Positions 1 to 6,859 of a stretch of 12,829 bases of DNA are shown piece after piece. The stretch covers positions 1-12,829 of the forward strand of contig CAAEUX010000053.1 in NCBI GenBank assembly GCA_900759335.1, written 5' to 3'. Both the position numbers and the translations under genes were made by a program. Source of the stretch: an uncultured Collinsella sp. Its GTDB lineage: Bacteria; Actinomycetota; Coriobacteriia; Coriobacteriales; Coriobacteriaceae. Below the pieces are notes generated by a model. That model did not search any database and was not told where the DNA came from. It worked only from the letters and a program-made list of their open reading frames with translations. Positions within the stretch are counted from its first letter, which is position 1. The number at the start of each line of letters is the position of its first letter.

Positions 1-1
1 C

Positions 2-64
2 CGTGGCAGCAAGCGCGGCGGCAGCTCCCGTCGTCCCGGTGACGGCGGCGGCAAGCGCAAGTAA
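2..64 (+). CDS. C-terminal end of a gene with a Gly/Arg/Lys-rich tail (partial)
   Basis: Only the last 20 codons and a TAA stop are present. The visible peptide is made almost entirely of Gly, Arg, Ser and Lys and ends GGGKRK, so it is a basic, disordered RNA-binding type tail. Tails of this kind are common on bacterial DEAD-box RNA helicases, but also occur on other nucleic-acid-binding proteins. The helicase reading is an inference from composition alone, because no domain is visible. A strong hairpin terminator begins 34 bases after the stop, which confirms that the frame really ends here. Confidence 0.55.
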   Translation, partial: RGSKRGGSSRRPGDGGGKRK

Positions 65-97
65 CATACGCGTCGCGCTCTAAGTCGAGGCGACCAG

Positions 98-133
98 AGG
101 GCTCCGGGCATGTTTTTGCTCGGAGCCCTTTTT
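98..133 (+). terminator. Intrinsic terminator after the upstream gene
   Basis: The arms at 98-110 and 117-129 pair over 13 positions with one G-U pair. They enclose a six-base loop and are followed by a run of five T (129-133). The core arms read AGGGCTCCG and CGGAGCCCT. This is a textbook Rho-independent terminator for the gene ending at 64. Confidence 0.9.
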
Positions 134-156
134 GGTGCAAGGGGGACAGGTTCATA

Positions 157-252
157 TGCACCAACGTCTTGAAGTTGCGGTGGAATACGGACTGTTTTGG
201 CCTTTTGAGCGGCTTTTCAGTCCCTATTTCACCGCAACTCATGATTGGTGCA
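157..252. repeat. Long imperfect inverted repeat, hairpin-forming
   Basis: Arms at 173-194 and 218-239 match at 20 of 22 positions when one is reverse-complemented. An outer 8-bp pair (TGCACCAA at 157-164, TTGGTGCA at 245-252) extends the structure. The loop is about 23 bases. It lies beyond a terminator and has no start codon with a ribosome-binding site, so it does not look like a gene. It could be a small non-autonomous repeat element or a structured RNA; the sequence does not decide between them. Confidence 0.7.
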
Positions 253-280
253 AGGCGGCCTGACTCCTTTGTACCAAAAA

Positions 281-344
281 TGATCCGGTTTCCTTCGTCC
301 CCTTCGGATCACATGACCCCTTGGGGACGGAGGAAAACGGATCA
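281..344. repeat. Two head-to-head copies of a 31-bp dispersed repeat (REPIN-like)
   Basis: Positions 281-311 on the plus strand and 314-344 on the minus strand are copies of the same 31-bp sequence, which recurs at 6665-6695 and 7062-7092. A copy begins TGATCCG, has a pyrimidine-rich middle (TTTTCCTCCGTCCCC) and ends GGGATCA or close to it. The two copies here face each other two bases apart, so the whole block can fold as a long imperfect hairpin. Paired inverted copies are the usual arrangement of REP sequences in REPINs. Confidence 0.8.
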
Positions 345-574
345 GATAGGAAAAATTGTAAGGCGTTATTTGCCCACATGGGCTATTGCTATTTGGTAAC
401 GCGTTTTATCAAATATGGCATTTATCTGCGGTAATGTCCTTTTTCACCGCTGAGGACGACGTTTCATACCGCCTGCCGAACCGTATCGTTGTCAAACAAC
501 TTTTTAGGTCAGTGTGTTGCGTGTAGCAACTTCGCTCGGCTTCGCCTCCGGGCTGCCATGTGAGAGGGGGCCTT
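345..574. other. Gene-free leader region upstream of the hydrogenase operon
   Basis: This stretch is noticeably richer in A/T than its surroundings, especially 345-440, and contains no supported gene. It must hold the promoter of the four-gene operon starting at 575, but I see no convincing -35/-10 pair. Small dyads are present: GCCCACATGGGC (372-383) and GTTGT-CAA-ACAAC (488-500). The ribosome-binding site for the first gene, a purine run at 562-570, lies at its end. Confidence 0.5.
488..500. promoter_or_regulatory. Small perfect palindrome upstream of the hydrogenase operon
   Basis: GTTGT and ACAAC arms separated by CAA form a 13-base dyad about 75 bases before the first start codon. This is a plausible repressor half-site pair. 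Its outer TTGT/ACAA resembles part of a Rex site, but it lacks the 18-base Rex architecture, so I do not call it one. Short palindromes of this size can also arise by chance. Confidence 0.25.
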
Positions 575-2407
575 ATGGCACGACTGCATGTAATGGAACG
601 CAGCCACGCTCAGGCCGTCATGGACGATCTGCACGATGCGCTCGGACGTCGTCTGGCGGTGAGCTCGCTCGCCCCGTGTCCCGTGGAGTTTACGGCAGCG
701 CTCGTCAACCTGTGCTCCACCCAGAGCTGCGGCAAGTGCACGCCCTGTCGCGTGGGCCTGAGCGCTCTGAGCGACCTGCTCGCCGATGTGCTCGAAGGGC
801 GCGCCGATGAGTCCACGCTCAACCTGATTGAGCGCACGGCCCGCACCATCTACCTTTCGAGCGACTGCGCCATTGGCTACGAAGCTGGCGCCATGGCACT
901 CACGGCCATTCGCGGCTTCCGCGACGACTTTGAGCACCACATCCGCGAGCACTCCTGCGGCTTTGACCGCGAGGCTCGCGTTCCGTGCGTTTCGGGCTGC
1001 CCGGCGCACGTCGACATTCCCGGGTACATTTCGCTTGTCGAGGCGGGCCGCTATGCCGATGCCGTTAAGGTCATCCGCAAGAACAACCCGCTGCCGCTCG
1101 TCTGCGGCCTGGTGTGCGAGCATCCCTGCGAGATGCACTGCCGCCGCGGCATGGTCGACGATCCCATGAACATCCTCGCCCTCAAGCGGTTTGCCGTTGA
1201 GCACAGCGACCTCAACGACCACAAACCGCATGTAGTGGACAACACCGGTAAGCGCGTCGCCGTGATCGGCGGCGGCCCGGCCGGCCTTTCCTGTGCCTAC
1301 TACCTGGCCGTGATGGGCCACAAGGTGACCATTTTTGAGCAGCGCCACCACCTGGGCGGCATGCTGCGCTATGGAATTCCCAGCTATCGTCTGCCGCGCG
1401 AGCGCCTGCAGGCCGAGATCGACTGGATCTTGAGCGCCGGTATCGACGTGGAGCTCGACCACTCCGTGAACGGTGAGGAGCTCACTCGCCTGCGCGACGA
1501 GTTCGATGCCGTCTACCTGGCCATTGGCGCCCACAGCGATAAGAAGCTCGGCCTTCCGGGCGAAGAGGCGCCCGGCGTGGAATCGGCCGTCAAGATGCTG
1601 CGCGCCATCGGTGACGACGAGCTGCCCGACCTGAGCGGTCAGCGCGTGTGCGTCATCGGCGGCGGCAACGTTGCCATGGATGTGGCTCGCTCTGCCGTGC
1701 GCTGCGGTGCCGAAAAGGTAAGCATCGTCTACCGCCGTCGCATCTGCGATATGACGGCCCAGGACGCCGAAATCGCCGGTGCCCAGGCCGAGGGCTGCGA
1801 GGTGCTGGAGTTGACGGCCCCGCTCGCCATCGAGACGGGCGAGGACGGTCGCGTGAACGGGCTGCGCGTGCAGCCGCAGATTATCGGCGAGCCCCGCCGC
1901 GGTCGTCCGGCTCCGCGTGCCGCCGCCACGCCCGAGCGCGTCATCCCCTGCGAGCGCGTGTTCGTCGCCATCGGCCAGGACATCGATTCCAAGCCGTTTG
2001 AGGAGATGGGCGTTGCCTGCAAGTGGGGCTGCATCGTCACCGATTCGGACGGCGCCGTGCCTAACTTCGATGGCCTCTTTAGCGGCGGCGACTGCCAGAC
2101 CGGCCCCGCCACCGTCATCCGCGCTATCAATGCCGGCCGCGTGGCGTCGGCAAACATCGACCACTACCTGGGCTTCGACCACAAGATCAAGCTCGACGTG
2201 GAACTGCCGACCGTCCAGTTTAAGGGCAAGCATGAGTGCGGCCGCTGCGAGCTGGGCGAGCGCGAAGCCGGCGAGCGTATTCACGATTGGAATCTGGTCG
2301 AGCAGGGTCTCACCGAGCAGGAGGCGCGCCAAGAGGCGAGCCGCTGCCTGCGTTGCGAACACTTTGGCTTTGGCGCGTTCCGCGGAGGGAGGAACCTGGA
2401 ATGGTAG
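575..2407 (+). CDS. NuoF-tail/GltD-like FAD NAD(P)H dehydrogenase, hydrogenase partner subunit
   Basis: This 610-residue protein probably shuttles electrons between NAD(P)H and the hydrogenase encoded next. Residues 1-125 match only the C-terminal 4Fe-4S domain of NuoF/HydB: SCGKCTPCR at 51-59 supplies three Cys and C98 the fourth. The FMN-binding part of NuoF is absent. Residues about 130-610 resemble GltD/NfnL/dihydropyrimidine dehydrogenase. Cys-rich clusters include CVSGCP (138-143), C177, C181, C185 and C189. The FAD motif is IGGGPAG (231-237), the NAD(P) motif IGGGNVAMD (361-369), and the second FAD contact FSGGD (502-506). YRRR at 386-389 suggests NADPH preference, as in GltD. Two C-terminal CxxC pairs (555/558 and 591/594) may bind a further metal centre. 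ATG 575 is chosen over GTG 560 because the purine run AGAGGGGG is correctly spaced from it. The gene overlaps hydA by seven bases, implying translational coupling. Confidence 0.9.
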   Translation: MARLHVMERSHAQAVMDDLHDALGRRLAVSSLAPCPVEFTAALVNLCSTQSCGKCTPCRVGLSALSDLLADVLEGRADESTLNLIERTARTIYLSSDCAIGYEAGAMALTAIRGFRDDFEHHIREHSCGFDREARVPCVSGCPAHVDIPGYISLVEAGRYADAVKVIRKNNPLPLVCGLVCEHPCEMHCRRGMVDDPMNILALKRFAVEHSDLNDHKPHVVDNTGKRVAVIGGGPAGLSCAYYLAVMGHKVTIFEQRHHLGGMLRYGIPSYRLPRERLQAEIDWILSAGIDVELDHSVNGEELTRLRDEFDAVYLAIGAHSDKKLGLPGEEAPGVESAVKMLRAIGDDELPDLSGQRVCVIGGGNVAMDVARSAVRCGAEKVSIVYRRRICDMTAQDAEIAGAQAEGCEVLELTAPLAIETGEDGRVNGLRVQPQIIGEPRRGRPAPRAAATPERVIPCERVFVAIGQDIDSKPFEEMGVACKWGCIVTDSDGAVPNFDGLFSGGDCQTGPATVIRAINAGRVASANIDHYLGFDHKIKLDVELPTVQFKGKHECGRCELGEREAGERIHDWNLVEQGLTEQEARQEASRCLRCEHFGFGAFRGGRNLEW

Positions 2408-4212
2408 AGCCCAACAAAACCACCGGCAGCGACAACACCGAAAACGGAGCGCACAATATGGTCAAGCTCGCTATCGATAACTGCGAGGTCGTGGTTCCCG
2501 AGCACACCACGATCCTGGACGCAGCCAAGTCCGTCGGCATCCAGATTCCCACCCTGTGCTACCTGCGCGATCTAAACGAGATCGGCGGCTGCCGCGTGTG
2601 CGTGGTCGAGGTTGAGGGCTGTGATCAGCTGGTTGCCGCCTGCAACAACTACGTGCTCGACGGCATGGTGGTCCACACCAACAGCCCCAAGGCCCGCGAG
2701 GCCCGTCGCACCAACGTGCAGCTGCTGCTGTCCCAGCACGATTCGCAGTGCACGAGCTGCGTGCGCAGCGGCAACTGCAACCTGCAGACCATCGCCAACA
2801 ACCTGGGCATTTTCTATCTGCCGTATCAAAGGCATTTGGCGGGCGAGGGCTGGGATTTCGATTTTCCCATCATCCGCGAAAACGATAAGTGCATTAAATG
2901 CATGCGCTGCATCAAGGTGTGCGAGAACGTGCAGGGCCTGGGGATTTGGGACCTGACCAACCGCGCCACACATACCGCCGTGGGTACCCGCGGACGCGCG
3001 CCGATCGGCAAGACCGATTGCGTCGCGTGCGGTCAGTGCATCACGCATTGCCCGACAGGCGCACTGCGCGAGCGCGACGATACCGAGTCCGTGTTCGATG
3101 CGCTCGCTAATCCCGACAAGATCGTGCTGGTGCAGATCGCGCCTGCCGTGCGCAGCGCTTGGGGCGAGGAGCTCGGCATTCCGCGCGAGGAGGCAACCGT
3201 TGAGCGTCTGGCGTGCGCACTGCGCCGCGTGGGCTTTGAGTACGTGTTCGATACCGATTTCTCGGCCGACCTCACCATCATGGAGGAGGGCTCCGAGCTG
3301 CTCGAGCGCTTGGGTGCTGCCGCTAAGGGTGAGGACGATAGCCGCAGCTGGCCCATGTTTACGAGCTGCTGCCCGGGCTGGGTGCGCTTTGTGAAGGCGC
3401 GCTATCCGGAGTTTGTCGACAGCCTGTCCACGTCCAAGTCGCCGCAGCAGATGTTCGGTGCCATCGCCAAGACCTACTACGCCAAGGTGCTGGGCGTTGA
3501 GCCCGAGCGCCTGTTCGTGGTGTCCGTTATGCCGTGTACGGCCAAGAAGGCCGAGTGTGCGCTGCCGAGCATGGTGGGCGAGGACGGCGCGCCCGACGTA
3601 GATGTTGCGCTGACGGTGCGCGAGATGGTGCGCATGATCCGCGCGAGCCACGTGAGCGTCGACACGCTGATCGAGGAGCCGCTCGATACGCCGCTGGGCT
3701 TTGGCACGGGCGCGGGTGTGATCTTTGGCGCCACGGGCGGCGTGATGGAGGCCGCCGTGCGCTCGGCATATTACCTGGTGACGGGCAAGAACCCCGATGC
3801 GGACTTCTTCACCGATGTGCGCGGCTTGGACGGCTGGAAGGAGGCCGTGGCCGATATCGATGGCACCAAGGTGCGCGTCGCCGTGGCACACGGGCTAGGC
3901 AACGCCGCCCGTCTGCTCGACGCGATTCGCGACGACCGCGTGAGCTATGACTTCATTGAGGTTATGGCATGCCCGGGCGGCTGTGTCGGTGGCGGCGGTC
4001 AGCCCATCCACGATGGCTGCGAGCTGGCGGCCGAGCGCGGCCAGGTGCTGTGGGGCCTGGATGCGAAGGCGGACATTCGCTTCTCGCACGAGAATCCCGA
4101 TGTCCAGGCATGCTATCGCGAGTTCTTGGGTGCGCCACTCTCGCCGCTGGCCGAGGAATTGCTGCATACCGACCATCACGCCTGGTCGATGCCTAACGAG
4201 GGGAAGTGCTAA
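2401..4212 (+). CDS. hydA: [FeFe] hydrogenase, group A, catalytic subunit
   Basis: This cytosolic enzyme (603 residues) catalyses reversible H2 formation from protons and electrons. The modular layout matches the clostridial CpI type. A 2Fe-2S ferredoxin domain has C53, C64, C67 and C81. The His-Cys cluster has H113, C117, C120 and C126. Two 4Fe-4S motifs are CIKCMRCIKVC (164-174) and CVACGQCITHC (207-217). The H-cluster domain has all three signatures: TSCCPGW (321-327), MPCTAKKAE (377-385) and VMACPGGCVGGGGQP (521-535). The cysteine ligands and the first-signature proton-relay cysteine are present, so it should be active. The C-terminal small-subunit domain (about 540-590) is fused on, as usual. 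ATG 2401 has the strong upstream GGAGGGAGG; ATG 2458, with a weaker GGAG, would remove 19 residues and also fits the family start. The HydEFG maturases are not in the window. Confidence 0.97.
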   Translation: MVEPNKTTGSDNTENGAHNMVKLAIDNCEVVVPEHTTILDAAKSVGIQIPTLCYLRDLNEIGGCRVCVVEVEGCDQLVAACNNYVLDGMVVHTNSPKAREARRTNVQLLLSQHDSQCTSCVRSGNCNLQTIANNLGIFYLPYQRHLAGEGWDFDFPIIRENDKCIKCMRCIKVCENVQGLGIWDLTNRATHTAVGTRGRAPIGKTDCVACGQCITHCPTGALRERDDTESVFDALANPDKIVLVQIAPAVRSAWGEELGIPREEATVERLACALRRVGFEYVFDTDFSADLTIMEEGSELLERLGAAAKGEDDSRSWPMFTSCCPGWVRFVKARYPEFVDSLSTSKSPQQMFGAIAKTYYAKVLGVEPERLFVVSVMPCTAKKAECALPSMVGEDGAPDVDVALTVREMVRMIRASHVSVDTLIEEPLDTPLGFGTGAGVIFGATGGVMEAAVRSAYYLVTGKNPDADFFTDVRGLDGWKEAVADIDGTKVRVAVAHGLGNAARLLDAIRDDRVSYDFIEVMACPGGCVGGGGQPIHDGCELAAERGQVLWGLDAKADIRFSHENPDVQACYREFLGAPLSPLAEELLHTDHHAWSMPNEGKC

Positions 4213-4214
4213 CG

Positions 4215-5261
4215 ATGCGCGCGTTTGATGTTGAGCTGTCGCGCCGGGGATTTGCCTCGGCGCTTGCCGCAGGCGCGTTGTTGCTCGCGCTGGCTGGCTG
4301 CGGTGGCGGGTCTGCGGGGGCGGGGTCTGCTGCCGGGTCTGCCGCTGACGGTGCCGCCGCGGAGCCGGTTGAGGTGCACGTCGCTTCGCTCAAGGGTCCG
4401 ACCTCGATTGGGCTGGTGCGGTTTATGGGCCAGGCGACCGATGGCGAGACGGACAATGAGTTCGACTTTGCGATTAACACTGCCGCTGACGAGATCGTGC
4501 CCAAGGTGATTCAGGGCGATGTCGATATCGCCCTAGTGCCCGCCAACGTGGCGAGCGTGCTCTACAACAAGACCGAGGGTGCGGTGCAGGTCATCGACAT
4601 CAACACGCTGGGCGTGCTGAGCGTGTTGACGGGCGACGCGAGTGTGGCCTCGTTTGGCGATTTGGCGGGCCATACCGTCTACATGACGGGCAAGGGCACC
4701 ACGCCAGAGTACGTCATGAACTACCTGCTGGAGCGCGCGGGCCTGACCGGCCAGGTGACGCTCGAGTTTAAGAGCGAGCCCACCGAGGTGCTGTCGGCCC
4801 TGCTTGCCGACCCGTCCGCCGTGGGCGTGCTGCCGGAGCCGTTCAAGACCGCTGCCATCGCCAAGAGCGAGGGCAAGCTGTCGGCACCGGTAAATCTGAC
4901 TGATGTGTGGGATGAGCTGGCGGGTGACACGGGCTCGCGCCTGCTGACGGGCGTGACCGTGGTACGTCGTACCTTTGCCGAGGAGCATCCCGAGGCCGTG
5001 GCGGAATTCTTGCGCTGCCATGAGGCGAGCGTGAAAGCCGTCAATGCGGCGCCGGCAGACTGGGCGCAGGCCGTGGTCGATGCGGGTATCGTCGATAACG
5101 CCGCGATTGCCGAAAAGGCGATTCCCGGGTGCATGCTCGTGTGCCAGACGGGGAAGGATATGAAGGCGGCGCTCGGCGGGTACCTGCAGGTGCTGGCCGA
5201 TGCGGACGCGAGCGCCGTGGGCGGCAAGCTCCCGGCTGATGATTTTTACTACATGGAGTAG
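4215..5261 (+). CDS. ABC substrate-binding lipoprotein, NMT1/TauA-like, Tat-type signal
   Basis: This 348-residue protein is probably the extracytoplasmic receptor of the importer encoded by the next gene. SRRGF at residues 9-13, a hydrophobic stretch and the lipobox LAGC (26-29, lipidated C29) form a signal peptide that looks like a Tat lipoprotein signal. A Gly/Ala/Ser linker follows. The mature part has the fold features of the NMT1/THI5/TauA class: an early segment around GPTSIGLVRF, a GDVDIALVP motif, a GKGTTPEYVMNYLLERAGL helix region and an ADPSAVGVLPEPF segment. Ligands of this class include taurine, sulfonates, nitrate and thiamine precursors, and nothing here fixes the ligand. It starts two bases after hydA ends. 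ATG 4215 is chosen over GTG 4206 because GAGGGGAAG is too close to the GTG. Confidence 0.88.
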   Translation: MRAFDVELSRRGFASALAAGALLLALAGCGGGSAGAGSAAGSAADGAAAEPVEVHVASLKGPTSIGLVRFMGQATDGETDNEFDFAINTAADEIVPKVIQGDVDIALVPANVASVLYNKTEGAVQVIDINTLGVLSVLTGDASVASFGDLAGHTVYMTGKGTTPEYVMNYLLERAGLTGQVTLEFKSEPTEVLSALLADPSAVGVLPEPFKTAAIAKSEGKLSAPVNLTDVWDELAGDTGSRLLTGVTVVRRTFAEEHPEAVAEFLRCHEASVKAVNAAPADWAQAVVDAGIVDNAAIAEKAIPGCMLVCQTGKDMKAALGGYLQVLADADASAVGGKLPADDFYYME

Positions 5262-5264
5262 CCC

Positions 5265-6644
5265 GTGCGTGCGTTTGCTCGACAAATGACAGAGCGTATG
5301 AAGGCGGTGGCGGCAGCAGGTGCCGTTGCCGCCTTTTGGCTTGCCGTGTGGGTCTTTGCGGCGGCGTTGGTGGCACAGCCGTTGATTTTGCCGGGGCCGG
5401 GCGCTGTCGTGGTGGCGTTGCTGCGGCTGGTGTGCGATGCCAGCACGTGGGCGATTCTGGTGGGCTCGGGCGTGCGGATACTGGGCGGGCTGGCGCTTGC
5501 CGCGGTGTGTGGTGGCGTGTTGGCGGGAGTCTCGGTGCGGTCGCGGACGTTTGCCCGCCTGGTGGCGCCGGCGCTTTCGTTTGTTAAGGCGACGCCGGTT
5601 GCCTGCGTAGTGGTCCTGCTGCTCATTTGGCTGGGGTCGGCGCGCGTGAGCATTGCGGCGGTCTTTTTGATGGCACTGCCGGGCGTGTATTTTTCGCTGG
5701 TCGAGGGCTTGACGCAAGCGGATAGGCCGCTGGAGCAGATGTTCCGCCTGCATGGCGTGCGGGGCTGGCGACTGTTTTGCGCCCATACCTGGCGTGAAGT
5801 CCTGCCGTTTGCGCTTTCGTGTGCCCGTGCCGTGATCGGCATGAGCTGGAAGGCCGGCGTGGCAGCGGAGCTCATCGGCATGGCGGTGGGCACCGTGGGC
5901 GAGCGCATCTATCAGGCGAAGTTGCTCATCGAGACGGCTGACCTGCTGGCGTGGACCGTGCTAGTCGTTGCCGCCTCGTGGGCATGCGAGCGCGTGCTGG
6001 TGTGGTTGCTGCGGGCTTCGGGGCCCGTGGGATGGCGTGCTGCCGTGCGGGCGCATGGGTGTGGCGCTCGCGGGCGTTCGGGCGACTCTGCTGGCGCCGG
6101 CGCTGCGGCGGAGCTTGCGCTTGCCGTGGGCGATCGTGCGCCCTGGGCGCCGGCGCTCGACAGGCTGGTGCTTCGCGTGCCCGCCGGTGGGCGCACCTGC
6201 GTGATGGGCGCCTCGGGTGTGGGCAAGTCGACGTTGCTTGCGCTGGCGGCGGGGGAGTGCGTGCCGTGCTCCATGGTGTTTCAGGATGTGCGCCTGGTAG
6301 AGGGCGCCTCGGCTTTGGATAACGTGCTGGTGTGCGCCGACGCGCGCGTGGACGCCTCGAGCGCCGCAGCCCTGCTGCGCCTGCTGGTGCCGGGGGTCGA
6401 TGTACATGCTCGTGTGGCCGAGCTCTCGGGCGGGCAGCGCCGTCGCGTCGAGATCGCCCGAGCCCTGCTGTGTCCGGGCGACGCGGTGATTCTGGACGAG
6501 CCTTTTACCGGCTTAGATACCGCTGCGCGTGACGCATGCGCCGAGGTCGTGCTCGACTTGCTCGACGGCCGCATGCTGTTGCTTGCCACACACGATGCCG
6601 CTGACGCTCGGGCCCTCAATATCTCGGACATCATTACGCTCTAA
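5265..6644 (+). CDS. ABC importer permease fused to a compact ATPase domain
   Basis: This 459-residue protein joins two importer parts usually encoded separately. Residues 1-250 are a TauC/SsuC-like permease with several membrane segments (about 15-38, 62-90, 98-122, 126-146, 228-248). Its cytoplasmic coupling loop (157-204) ends in WKAGVAAELIG. After a Gly/Ala-rich linker (about 262-282) comes an ATPase domain with Walker A GASGVGKST (315-323), Q-loop Q340, signature LSGGQ (387-391), Walker B AVILDEP (407-413) and switch histidine H443. Only about 16 residues separate Walker A from the Q-loop, against roughly 40 in typical family members, so the usual strand-turn segment there is missing. 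All catalytic motifs are intact. GTG 5265 is supported by GGAG at 5255-5258; ATG 5286 is an alternative. It follows the receptor gene by three bases and ends the operon. Confidence 0.88.
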   Translation: MRAFARQMTERMKAVAAAGAVAAFWLAVWVFAAALVAQPLILPGPGAVVVALLRLVCDASTWAILVGSGVRILGGLALAAVCGGVLAGVSVRSRTFARLVAPALSFVKATPVACVVVLLLIWLGSARVSIAAVFLMALPGVYFSLVEGLTQADRPLEQMFRLHGVRGWRLFCAHTWREVLPFALSCARAVIGMSWKAGVAAELIGMAVGTVGERIYQAKLLIETADLLAWTVLVVAASWACERVLVWLLRASGPVGWRAAVRAHGCGARGRSGDSAGAGAAAELALAVGDRAPWAPALDRLVLRVPAGGRTCVMGASGVGKSTLLALAAGECVPCSMVFQDVRLVEGASALDNVLVCADARVDASSAAALLRLLVPGVDVHARVAELSGGQRRRVEIARALLCPGDAVILDEPFTGLDTAARDACAEVVLDLLDGRMLLLATHDAADARALNISDIITL

Positions 6645-6664
6645 ATACTTACTCAGCAACAAAA

Positions 6665-6695
6665 TGATCCGTTTTTCTCCGTTCCCATGGGGTCG
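6665..6695 (+). repeat. 31-bp dispersed repeat, copy 3
   Basis: This sequence matches the copy at 7062-7092 at 26 of 31 positions and keeps the TGATCCG start, the pyrimidine-rich core and CCCATGGGG near the end. It lies 20 bases after the ABC transporter stop codon. Its ends can pair weakly, so it might also affect transcript ends, but there is no T-run. Confidence 0.75.
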
Positions 6696-6717
6696 GGTAT
6701 GGTATTCTATCTGCGGG

Positions 6718-6747
6718 GTAATACTTAGGAATACCAAGTAATACCAA
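6718..6747. promoter_or_regulatory. Three tandem 10-bp repeats, probable operator for the antitoxin-like gene
   Basis: GTAATACTTA, GGAATACCAA and GTAATACCAA follow each other without gaps, one helical turn apiece. An inverted GGTATTC lies just upstream at 6701-6707, mirroring GAATACC at 6729-6735. Ribbon-helix-helix proteins such as RelB/DinJ, ParD and Arc bind short repeats of this kind on one DNA face. The RHH-like gene starts 113 bases downstream, so autoregulation is a reasonable inference, though unproven. Confidence 0.45.
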
Positions 6748-6765
6748 CGCCGTAGAAACAAACTC

Positions 6766-6826
6766 TAGATGCGGGCCAATCGGGTTGCCTTCACAGCCCG
6801 TCGCCCAGCCGCGTGGCCCGCATCTA
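6766..6826. repeat. 13-bp perfect inverted repeat in the leader of the antitoxin-like gene
   Basis: TAGATGCGGGCCA at 6766-6778 is the exact reverse complement of 6814-6826. The 35-base loop contains a smaller dyad (CGGGTT at 6781-6786 against AGCCCG at 6795-6800). The structure ends 33 bases before the ATG at 6860 and could be a leader hairpin. Its arms lack a following T-run, so it is not an obvious terminator. Confidence 0.55.
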
Positions 6827-6859
6827 TCCGCACCACCGTCGTTTCAAAAAGGAAGCGCC

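Noticed and set aside
169..399. Small open frame in the gene-free left region
   Set aside because: It translates straight through two inverted repeats, has no ribosome-binding site and shows no family resemblance.
401..574. A Rex operator or clear sigma-70 promoter ahead of the hydrogenase operon
   Set aside because: No 18-base Rex-type dyad and no acceptable -35/-10 pair with 16 to 18 base spacing could be found by eye.
509..2362. Long open frame on the minus strand opposite the flavoprotein gene
   Set aside because: It is a by-product of high-GC codon use. The plus-strand frame has complete cofactor motifs, while the antisense product shows no recognisable family and no ribosome-binding site.
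2572..3891. Long minus-strand open frame opposite hydA
   Set aside because: It is His/Ala-rich mirror translation of hydA with no motifs. hydA is certain on the plus strand.
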